This document shows positions 1 to 6,688 of a stretch of 64,000 bases of DNA, piece by piece. Under the pieces are notes generated by a model. That model did no database searches. It had not been told where the DNA came from and worked only from the letters and a program-made list of their open reading frames with translations. Position 1 is the stretch's first letter, and each line of letters begins with the position of its first letter. Location: assembly GCA_017052515.1 (NCBI GenBank), contig JAFHKR010000038.1:558001-622000 (forward strand). Reading direction: 5' to 3'. Source of the DNA: Fictibacillus nanhaiensis (lineage in GTDB: Bacteria > Bacillota > Bacilli > Bacillales > Fictibacillaceae). Both the position numbers and the translations under genes were made by a program.

Positions 1-640
1 AGATGATTCTCACATCTTCTTTCTCGGTATAATCGTAACCTGTGAATTCTACAACATGGTGACGACCATCTTCCTTAATATAGTCCCACTATGGATCGTC
101 CATGTAAGCTTCTAATGTATCTGCCTCTTCGCTGATTCGTACGACATCCTTTATGTTCGTTTCTGTTGGTATGAAAGATAAACCGAAATCCATCGCAAAG
201 AAAAGTGCGAATAAAAGGGCATGGAAACCAAGCATAATACCAACGTGTGTTCCGCCTTTTGTTTGTATATAGGAGTCTTCCACGGTTTCATGTAAGGCTC
301 TGGCTTGTTTCAAAACATGGTTTGTATGATTATTTCCGAATGACCCGACGATTATGGATATGATTCCGTAAAAGGGAAGATCAAGCCATGCAGGAAGATC
401 TGTAAAATAAATAGGTACCGTCCATAGCAATTGAAGACCAGCAATGATAAAGAATGGTTTATACATTTTGCGATACGCGAGCCAAAAGGTCGCAAAGAAG
501 AAAGCAACCCAGTTCCATGTGTTTTTCTTTCCGGGATCTTCAACCGATCTCCATTTCAAATCTTAATACGCTATGTTTTTCTGAACAACTTTATGCTGCT
601 CTTCAAATGAGGTAAGTTCCTCTTGGTGTGCTTGGTTCAT
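1..640 (-). pseudogene. DUF2628 membrane protein gene, interrupted by two stop codons, cut by window edge
   Basis: Reading leftward from ATG at 640 (preceded by the ribosome binding site AGGAG), the frame opens MNQAHQEELTSF, then meets TAA at codon 26 (565-563) and continues in the same frame as DLKWRSVED and the typical DUF2628 segment NWVAFFFATFWLAYRKMY. Hydrophobic helices follow. A second in-frame stop, TAG at 91-89, is followed, still in frame, by WDYIKEDG and VVEFTG up to the window edge. That tail matches the C-terminal region often joined to DUF2628 in Bacillus. The reading frame is intact apart from two nonsense codons, so this is a recent pseudogene or, less likely, sequencing error. 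The family has no established function. Confidence 0.8.
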
Positions 641-718
641 CGTGATTCTCCTCTAAAATAATCTAGGCGGAACAGAGCAAGTTAACAACCTATCATTTCC
701 CATATGTTACGTTTTCCT

Positions 719-1198
719 TTACTTTACAACAGGTCTTTCAATCCCGTTCAGAAAATCTTGTAGCATCTCAAGGTGATCCGTAAATAGGTTTTGTGGAAGC
801 TTGTCTATAGGGAAAAACTTATTATCCATTGATTCCGAATTAGAAGAAATAAGATCCCCCGAAAAATCATGACAAGTAAACACATGCATTACCATGGATA
901 CTTGATCTCCGTTTGAAAAGGTTTTATCAAGACGTTGTCCAGAATAAATGCCAAACAGCTCAAGTTTACCAAGTGTCAGTCCTGTTTCTTCAAAAACTTC
1001 TCGTCTTGCTGTATCCTGAACCGTTTCTCCGAACTCCATAAAGCCACCTGGTAGACCCCATTGGCCGTTGTCACTACGTTTATTAAGCAGTAATTCATCC
1101 TCTTTATTGATAACGAAAGCTCCGGCGACCACCGTAATGATTTTTGAGTGGCCAACCATGGCTCTCATGTATTTTATGTAATCCATCAGCATCCCCAT
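719..1198 (-). CDS. NUDIX hydrolase
   Basis: A 159-residue protein carrying a complete NUDIX box (G-x5-E-x7-REVFEETG-L): GGFMEFGETV followed by REVFEETGL, around residues 50-73. It is preceded by a typical strand with WGLPGG. Members hydrolyse nucleoside diphosphates linked to another group, such as ADP-ribose or damaged nucleotides; the sequence does not settle the substrate. Two starts are possible, ATG at 1198 and ATG at 1186 (MDYIKYMRAMVGH); the second fits relatives better, but neither has a strong ribosome binding site. It appears monocistronic. Confidence 0.85.
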   Translation of the reverse strand: MGMLMDYIKYMRAMVGHSKIITVVAGAFVINKEDELLLNKRSDNGQWGLPGGFMEFGETVQDTARREVFEETGLTLGKLELFGIYSGQRLDKTFSNGDQVSMVMHVFTCHDFSGDLISSNSESMDNKFFPIDKLPQNLFTDHLEMLQDFLNGIERPVVK

Positions 1199-1386
1199 CT
1201 CTTTATTTCCTTATTTTTCTACTATACCTTCATTTTGTAAGTTCGTCTTCACTTATTTGTGTTAAAAGACATAATAAAAATGAACTGGTTTATCATCCAC
1301 TTCATTGGTTCGTTTCTTATATAGTTTGCTTTCTATGTACACTGTTTCACAATCTGTAGCAAAAAGAAAAGCGAGGGTGAATCACG

Positions 1387-1743
1387 TTATGCTTCTCTTT
1401 GTAGGGCGGGCTTTTCAATCGTGTTTAGCATATCTTCACGGGCTTTTTGACTTAACTCGTTAGAATATTCGATAGCCTCATAAATGGATGTAAAGTGCTG
1501 CGACGCGTAGTATGGCGACTTGTAGCAATGTATCATTTTTGTTTGTGAAGGATAGATGAGCACTTTCCAGTGGTAAACATTGCGTTGCTTTTCACTGCCT
1601 TCCATCGCGATGAGCCAATGTGTGGAACTCTCAAGGGCAACGTCATCTTCCTGGGCTTTATTCTTTAGAGCGGCGCGATCATTTTCACCGATTAAAATAG
1701 GTACCTTTTCATAAAACTCCCTAAGGTTTGGGTAGTTGTTCAT
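1387..1743 (-). CDS. hypothetical protein, 118 aa
   Basis: A small soluble protein with no signal peptide or membrane segment. The start at 1743 (MNNYPNLREFYEK) is preferred over an in-frame ATG at 1764 because GAGGAG lies 8 bases upstream of it. The middle, rich in aromatic residues (HWLIAMEGSEKQRNVYHWKV), looks like an antiparallel sheet, and the C-terminal third is helical and charged. I do not recognise the family. The good ribosome binding site and biased codon use support it as a real gene. Confidence 0.6.
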   Translation of the reverse strand: MNNYPNLREFYEKVPILIGENDRAALKNKAQEDDVALESSTHWLIAMEGSEKQRNVYHWKVLIYPSQTKMIHCYKSPYYASQHFTSIYEAIEYSNELSQKAREDMLNTIEKPALQREA

Positions 1744-1840
1744 ACCATCTCTCCTCTCAAACATGATTTGTCCATTTCACAAAGTTCATGTTTCGCTTAT
1801 TGAGACATTATATGAAGGGAGAGGGGAAAAGATGATAGTT

Positions 1841-2122
1841 TTATAAAAAATACGCACACAGGCCAAGAACACCTATACCCAAAGGAAATAAAGTGAGCAG
1901 CATCATAATAATTTTCGTGATAATAAAGGAGTTTTCCGCTATTTTTGTAAAAAGAGCAAAGTCCGAATCCCACAACCATTTCCTATTGTCTTCACGAAAC
2001 CAAGCGTATTTTTCAAGCTCCTTTTGATGTTCTTGTTCTGTATATTTAAATAAAACCCAATAGAAAAAAGCGGTGCTAGGAATAAAAAATAACAAACCAA
2101 ATATGAGGGCATCCATGTTCAT
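1841..2122 (-). CDS. small two-helix membrane protein, 93 aa
   Basis: Two hydrophobic helices (about residues 5-27 and 68-92) flank a charged stretch containing EQEHQKELEKYAWFREDNRKW. This predicts a hairpin membrane protein with a 40-residue loop. AAGGATGA precedes the start. It follows pssA on the same strand but is separated from it by a hairpin terminator, so it probably has its own promoter. I do not recognise the family. Confidence 0.6.
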   Translation of the reverse strand: MNMDALIFGLLFFIPSTAFFYWVLFKYTEQEHQKELEKYAWFREDNRKWLWDSDFALFTKIAENSFIITKIIMMLLTLFPLGIGVLGLCAYFL

Positions 2123-2137
2123 TCATCCTTTTTGTTC

Positions 2138-2173
2138 AATAATAAAACCAGATACTGAAGTTTCAGCATCTGG
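2138..2173 (-). terminator. Rho-independent terminator of pssA
   Basis: On the minus strand, CCAGATGCTGAA pairs with TTCAGTATCTGG around a short AC loop and is followed by TTTTATTATT. It lies between pssA and the small membrane protein. Confidence 0.8.
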
Positions 2174-2192
2174 AATGAAATAAGTGCATTTA

Positions 2193-2918
2193 TTAGAAGC
2201 GTCTTCTTTTGTTCCGACGAGGTCGTCGCGGTCGTCGAATTTTGATTTCCTTTACCTTAACAAAACGAACCCCAATAAATAAGAAGTACGTTGCTAGTGC
2301 GACATAAAAGAAGATCGGTACGCTTTCAAATCGGTTCTTCGCAAGCAAGTAGAACATATAGAACAAAAATAACGAGATAATCGTACCGTATCGCGGCATT
2401 GGAATATCCTTGAAGCTTGGAATCTTAATCGTGCTTACCATCAAGAGGCCGAGTCCGTAAAAGAGAAGAACAAATATCCAAAGTGGAATCCATTTTACAA
2501 AAAAGACTAAGAATACAACGATTCCACCAGCTAGCGGGATTGGGATTCCTTTAAAATATTTCATCGATTCTTCGGCAGCCGTAATGTTAAAACGCGCTAG
2601 ACGGTAGGCGCCGAATAACGGAAACAACCCTGCAAATAGAAAACCCCACATTCCGAGATGAGCAAAGTAGGTATTCGCAACAAAATAGGCAGGTGCAACC
2701 CCAAAGGATACAACATCCGCAAGTGAATCAAGTTCCTTTCCAAGGTTTCCTGATACCCCTAAGATGCGAGCTGCTCTTCCGTCGACTGCATCCAGCATCA
2801 TCGCGATAAAAATGAGGATGGCTGCGTTTCGAATATCACCGTTTGAAACGTAACCGATGGAAAGAAACCCACAGAATAAATTTCCTAAAGTTAATAAGTT
2901 TGGAATATGCTTTTTCAT
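2193..2918 (-). CDS. pssA: CDP-diacylglycerol--serine O-phosphatidyltransferase
   Basis: This enzyme makes phosphatidylserine from CDP-diacylglycerol and L-serine, the first step to phosphatidylethanolamine, in the membrane. The CDP-alcohol phosphatidyltransferase motif D-G-x2-A-R-x8-G-x3-D-x3-D is complete (DGRAARILG ... GKELDSLAD, about residues 46-69). Six to eight hydrophobic helices follow, and the C-terminus is strongly basic (KIRRPRRPRRNKRRRF). The length, 241 residues, is near that of Bacillus members, which are usually somewhat shorter; the basic tail explains the difference. The usual Bacillus partner psd is not adjacent. The 250-bp gap upstream is divergent with glycerate kinase and AT-rich. 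Confidence 0.92.
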   Translation of the reverse strand: MKKHIPNLLTLGNLFCGFLSIGYVSNGDIRNAAILIFIAMMLDAVDGRAARILGVSGNLGKELDSLADVVSFGVAPAYFVANTYFAHLGMWGFLFAGLFPLFGAYRLARFNITAAEESMKYFKGIPIPLAGGIVVFLVFFVKWIPLWIFVLLFYGLGLLMVSTIKIPSFKDIPMPRYGTIISLFLFYMFYLLAKNRFESVPIFFYVALATYFLFIGVRFVKVKEIKIRRPRRPRRNKRRRF

Positions 2919-3172
2919 TGTCCACGTCCTTAAAAAATACTCTTCTCTATATAATAGATGATTTTATTGGAAAAAGTTATGTTTTTTTGGTTAAGTGAGT
3001 AGTTTAACATATTTTTTAGAAGATATACGAGCTTGGTTTTTTCTTAGCTATGTAATTTGTAATAAATCAATAATCAAACATTCATCGTTTTACAGAAGCT
3101 GATGGAGGTTATAAAATTTTTATAACGAAATGATTAGATGAACAAGTTGAACCGAAAAGTAGGTGGATGTTA

Positions 3173-4315
3173 ATGAAGATTGTCATCGCTCCTGATTCAT
3201 TCAAAGAGAGTATGACAGCGGCTGAGGTCTGTAGAGCAGTTGAAGCTGGTTTCAGAAAAACGTTTCCTAACGCTGAGTATGTGCACGTGCCTGTTGGAGA
3301 TGGCGGTGAAGGAACGGTTACATCGGTTGTTGACGCAACAGGAGGCGAGAGGGTGGAACTCCAGGTCACAGGTCCGCTCGGTGAAAAAGCAAATGCGTTT
3401 TACGGCGTAACAGGCGATGGGAAGACGGCAGTGATCGAGATGGCTGCCGCTTCCGGTCTGCATCTTGTTCAGAGAGAGAAGCGGAATCCTTGTGTGACAA
3501 CAACACGTGGAACAGGTGAACTGATTCTAGATGCATTGGATCGCGGTGTAGAGCGAATCGTGCTCGGTCTTGGTGGCTCTGCAACAAACGACGGTGGTGC
3601 TGGCATGGCGTCTGCACTGGGTGTGAAGTTTTTGAATGTGAACGATGAGGAATTGCCAGCTGGTGGTGAAGCCCTTCGTGAACTTTTGACGATTGATGTG
3701 TCAGGGCTAGATGCTAGACTACAGTCAGTGAAAGTGGATGTGGCATGTGATGTGACCAACCCGTTAACAGGACCACACGGGGCATCAGCAGTTTTTGGAC
3801 CGCAAAAAGGTGCGACGCCTGAGATGGTTGGCATTTTAGATGAAAGTTTAAAACGATACGCTGAAGTGGTAGAGCGAAATCTTGGTGTTGCTGTGGATGA
3901 GTTGCCAGGTGCTGGTGCTGCTGGAGGCCTTGGTGCTGGAGTTGTAGCGTTTTTAGATGGAAAGCTGCAGAGCGGAATTGATCTTGTGCTTGATGTAATC
4001 CATTTTGAAGATGCGGTTCATGACGCAGATCTCGTGATTGTTGGAGAAGGCCGGATCGATTCTCAAACCATTCATGGGAAAGCGCCAGTTGGTGTAGGGA
4101 AACGAGCGAAGGCTGTTGTGGATGGTGTACCCGTTGTTGCGATTGCTGGCAGCATCGGTCCTGATTATGAAGCGGTGTACGATCACGGAATTGATGCTGT
4201 GTTTAGCGTAATGAACGGTGTGGTGACGTTGGAGGAAGCATTGCTGTATGGAGCTGTAAATGTGGAAAAAACAGCGGAAAATATCGCGCGTTTGATACAT
4301 TTGAAAATAAATTAG
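3173..4315 (+). CDS. glxK: glycerate kinase
   Basis: Glycerate kinase of the GarK/GlxK family, phosphorylating D-glycerate with ATP to a phosphoglycerate that enters glycolysis. It begins with the family signature MKIVIAPDSFKES and carries GGSATNDGGAGM and GAGAAGGLGAG glycine-rich segments, all typical. The length of about 380 residues is normal. The ATG at 3173 is taken as the start because AGGTGG ends 6 bases upstream; an in-frame ATG at 3167 abuts the ribosome binding site. It appears monocistronic and is followed by a terminator. Confidence 0.93.
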   Translation: MKIVIAPDSFKESMTAAEVCRAVEAGFRKTFPNAEYVHVPVGDGGEGTVTSVVDATGGERVELQVTGPLGEKANAFYGVTGDGKTAVIEMAAASGLHLVQREKRNPCVTTTRGTGELILDALDRGVERIVLGLGGSATNDGGAGMASALGVKFLNVNDEELPAGGEALRELLTIDVSGLDARLQSVKVDVACDVTNPLTGPHGASAVFGPQKGATPEMVGILDESLKRYAEVVERNLGVAVDELPGAGAAGGLGAGVVAFLDGKLQSGIDLVLDVIHFEDAVHDADLVIVGEGRIDSQTIHGKAPVGVGKRAKAVVDGVPVVAIAGSIGPDYEAVYDHGIDAVFSVMNGVVTLEEALLYGAVNVEKTAENIARLIHLKIN

Positions 4316-4346
4316 CTCCTTGTTCTCAAGGGGCTTTCCGTTTTTT
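4314..4346 (+). terminator. Terminator of glycerate kinase gene
   Basis: AGCTCCTTG pairs with CAAGGGGCT (one G-U pair) around TTCT, and is followed by TTCCGTTTTTT. The stop codon lies in the stem. Confidence 0.8.
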
Positions 4347-4422
4347 AGGATTTGAGAATTTTGAAATAATCTAGAAATGAACAATCGAGGACCTTTTCTG
4401 AAGTAATTTAAACGACATGAAG

Positions 4423-4782
4423 TTAATGCTTTTGTTTTTGCATGACTTTTAATAACCCAACCACATCATCATTTTGACTAACTTCGATCCGACTGACAGT
4501 GGCTTTAACATCTTTTACATCTGTTTCTAATGTATCAAGTCTAGTTAGAATCTGTTGCTGACCAATTTCTAAGATTGTCACTTTATTATCTAGGTTACTC
4601 ACATTGTTATCTAGATTACTTACTTTGTTATCTAGATTACTTACTTTGTTGTTTAGATTACTCACTTTATTATCTAGATTACTGACCTTCATATCTAGAC
4701 TGCTCACCTTATGATCTATATCAGAAACCTTGTTATCGATGCTGAGTAATTTTACTAAGATTTCATTCAGTACTTTTTCCAA
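4423..4782 (-). CDS. heptad-repeat coiled-coil protein
   Basis: A protein of about 119 residues made almost wholly of coiled coil. Its centre is about seven near-identical heptads of the form KVSNLDN, with V and L in the a and d positions, predicting a long parallel dimer or trimer. The N-terminal LEKVLNEILVKLLSID and C-terminal VKDVKATVSRIE are also amphipathic. AAGGAGG sits 8 bases before TTG at 4782, which I prefer to the GTG at 4791 that overlaps it. A shorter relative-like protein is encoded at 57661. Small coiled-coil proteins like this are common in Bacillaceae, and their function is unknown to me. Confidence 0.7.
   Translation of the reverse strand: MEKVLNEILVKLLSIDNKVSDIDHKVSSLDMKVSNLDNKVSNLNNKVSNLDNKVSNLDNNVSNLDNKVTILEIGQQQILTRLDTLETDVKDVKATVSRIEVSQNDDVVGLLKVMQKQKH
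4586..4732. repeat. in-gene 21-bp tandem repeat encoding heptads
   Basis: TTATCTAG or a close variant recurs at 4586, 4607, 4628, 4649, 4670, 4691 and 4712, exactly 21 bp apart. Each unit encodes one coiled-coil heptad. Copy number could vary by slippage without breaking the frame. Confidence 0.85.
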
Positions 4783-4888
4783 TTTTCTCACCTCCTTCTT
4801 TAGTCTTCCTAAACATTTTACAATATATAAAACTTGTCGTACAGTTGGTGTAAATTAAACAACTGATTAAAAAGTGGGAGGTATTTTC

Positions 4889-5656
4889 ATGAGTATTATT
4901 GATATTAACTGCGATATGGGCGAGAGTTTTGGCGCTTACAAACTTGGAACAGACGAAGAGATTTTAAAATACATAACGTCAGCAAACATCGCATGCGGTT
5001 TTCATGCGGGAGATCCTGCTACGATGAGAAAAACAGTTAAACTTGCTCTTGAATACGGCGTTGGAATTGGTGTTCATCCGGGGTTGCCTGATCTAGCAGG
5101 GTTTGGCCGTCGAAACATGGACATCTCCCCTCAAGAAGCGTATGAGATGGTCGTTTATCAGATTGGTTCGTTATGGGGATTCGTGAAGGCTGAAGGTGGA
5201 ACCGTTCAACACGTGAAACCACATGGTGCACTTTATAACATGGCAGCGGTAAATCGTGAGCTTTCTGAAGCCATCGCCGAAGCGGTTTACAAAGTGGATC
5301 CTGAGCTTATCTTGTTCGGACTTGCGGGGAGTGAACTCGTTAAAGCGGGTGAACGGATAGGCTTGCGCACTGCATCTGAAGTTTTTGCCGATCGTACGTA
5401 TCAGCAGGATCGCACACTAACTTCCCGCAAGTTGCCTCATGCGGTGATTACGGATGATGATGCGGCTGTCGCACAAGTGATTCGTATGGCAAAAGAGGGA
5501 AAAGTGATGACGCAGCAAGATGTGGACGTTGATATTAAAGCAGATACGGTGTGTATCCACGGTGACGGAGCTCATGCGCTAAGTTTTGCGAAGAAAATCA
5601 GACAAACGTTAGAGAACTCAGGGATCTCTGTTCGTAAAATCGGAGAAAGTATTTAA
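4889..5656 (+). CDS. pxpA: 5-oxoprolinase subunit A (LamB/YcsF family)
   Basis: Subunit A of the ATP-dependent 5-oxoprolinase PxpABC, which opens 5-oxoproline to glutamate in the cytoplasm. The family signature is clear: [12 protein letters not shown] at the N-terminus, [26 protein letters not shown] and [10 protein letters not shown]. The length of about 255 residues is normal. GGGAGG lies 7 bases before ATG 4889. The partner subunits PxpB and PxpC are encoded at 24.6-26.4 kb on the other strand, so this gene is separated from its usual cluster. Confidence 0.93.
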   Translation: MSIIDINCDMGESFGAYKLGTDEEILKYITSANIACGFHAGDPATMRKTVKLALEYGVGIGVHPGLPDLAGFGRRNMDISPQEAYEMVVYQIGSLWGFVKAEGGTVQHVKPHGALYNMAAVNRELSEAIAEAVYKVDPELILFGLAGSELVKAGERIGLRTASEVFADRTYQQDRTLTSRKLPHAVITDDDAAVAQVIRMAKEGKVMTQQDVDVDIKADTVCIHGDGAHALSFAKKIRQTLENSGISVRKIGESI

Positions 5657-5671
5657 ATTGGACGGAAGTTG

Positions 5672-5703
5672 GCTCAAAGGGATGTCTCTTTGGGCTCTTT
5701 TTT
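5672..5703 (+). terminator. Terminator of pxpA
   Basis: GCTCAAAG pairs with CTTTGGGC around GGATGTCT and is followed by TCTTTTTT. Confidence 0.75.
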
Positions 5704-5754
5704 GTGTTTGTGGATGGGGTTCAGGTGGTGTGTCCACTATTCATACTATCTTCA

Positions 5755-5880
5755 GGTAAATGTACAGTTACGGTTAGCGGTGAAAAAGGATGGTTCACAG
5801 GTGGAAACGATCACTTTACCGGTGAAAACCGCCACTTTACCGGTGAACGTGTAACAAATAAAAAAACACGTACCGTAAAA
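5755..5880 (+). repeat. 21-bp-phased interspersed element, copy A
   Basis: The motif GGTGAAA (or a variant) recurs with its GGT at 5755, 5779, 5800, 5821 and 5842. The spacing is 21 bp except for one 24-bp step. The last unit runs into the tail shared by all copies, GAACGTGTAACAAATA, then A-rich sequence and ACACGTACCGTAAAA. ACGTGT and ACACGT in the tail are inverted repeats. The element lies just after the pxpA terminator and accounts for most of the 284-bp gap before the next gene. Translated, it shows a spurious peptide pattern (HFTGENR), but no ribosome binding site is present. Confidence 0.85.
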
Positions 5881-5940
5881 CCCCTCTCTATGTCATAATA
5901 AGCCTGGAAACTTCTACTAAAGAAAGGAATCACCACATCT

Positions 5941-6543
5941 ATGATCTGGATTCTCTACCTCATACTATTCGTCCTATCATTCACACTCTCAGTACTTGGT
6001 GCACCAACGTGGATGTTCATCCTGCTCCTCATTCTATTCGTAGCAGCTTCATTTCTAACACTTCTCTATCCATTAATGTGGCAAAAAGATGCTGAAAAAG
6101 TAAAGAGGTACTTACTTAAATCAAAGCAACCGTACCATCGCTTTTTACACGCGTTTTTATATGAAGAAGAGAGTGAGGCAGAGGCAAGGCTCACAAAAAT
6201 TAGACAAGATCAGGCAAGAAAATACGCAGAAATTATGCTTTTTACACAACAAGAAAGATGGAACGACGCAAAACCACTTCTCAAAAACATGAAAAAGAGT
6301 GATCTTACCCTCTATTATTCTGCAATCGTGGCGATGGAAGAAGGCAGATTGGCAAATTACGAGAAACATAAAACCCAGCTAAAAGACCCTCATTATGTGA
6401 CGTGGTTAACGGTTGAAGAACTTCGACGAAACGGCAACAAAAACGAAGCGCTCACTATCCTTGAAAAACAAATCAGTACCTTAGGTGGACTAAAACTACT
6501 ATCTGCACTTCACTATAAAAATAAACTGCAACACTCAAACTAA
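5941..6543 (+). CDS. membrane-anchored protein with helical-repeat domain, 200 aa
   Basis: Two adjacent hydrophobic helices (about residues 2-20 and 23-45) are followed by a soluble domain of about 150 residues built of paired helices (EIMLFTQQERWNDAKPLL, SAIVAMEEGRLANYEKH, EELRRNGNKNEALTILEKQ). These resemble tetratricopeptide repeats. Such proteins usually act as membrane-tethered adaptors, but I do not recognise the family. The ribosome binding site is weak (AAAGGA, 12 bases upstream). It is monocistronic between copy A of the 21-bp element and a strong terminator. Confidence 0.65.
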   Translation: MIWILYLILFVLSFTLSVLGAPTWMFILLLILFVAASFLTLLYPLMWQKDAEKVKRYLLKSKQPYHRFLHAFLYEEESEAEARLTKIRQDQARKYAEIMLFTQQERWNDAKPLLKNMKKSDLTLYYSAIVAMEEGRLANYEKHKTQLKDPHYVTWLTVEELRRNGNKNEALTILEKQISTLGGLKLLSALHYKNKLQHSN

Positions 6544-6551
6544 ACGACAAA

Positions 6552-6590
6552 AACTAGATCTCCGTACAAAAGATCTAGTTTTTTCTTTTT
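6552..6590 (+). terminator. Strong terminator
   Basis: AACTAGATCT and AGATCTAGTT form a perfect 10-bp stem around CCGTACAAA, followed by TTTTCTTTTT. Confidence 0.9.
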
Positions 6591-6688
6591 CCAGCACATT
6601 CCACGGTCTTTCCAGCTACCTTATTCTCACAAATAACAGTATAATGAGGCATAAAAACATTTTTTGTAAAAAGGCAGGAATATAGGGG

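Noticed and set aside
3469-3834. Minus-strand frame of 121 codons in the glycerate kinase gene
   Set aside because: Pro/Ser/Thr-rich shadow of a clear kinase gene.
5704-5898. Open frame over element copy A (and similar ones at 22310-22528 and 52201-52515) giving peptides with TGE or LSE repeats and a shared RTRTVK end
   Set aside because: No ribosome binding site. The same frame in copies B and E is broken by stops, and conservation is at the base level in the tail. It is a by-product of the 21-bp period being a multiple of three.
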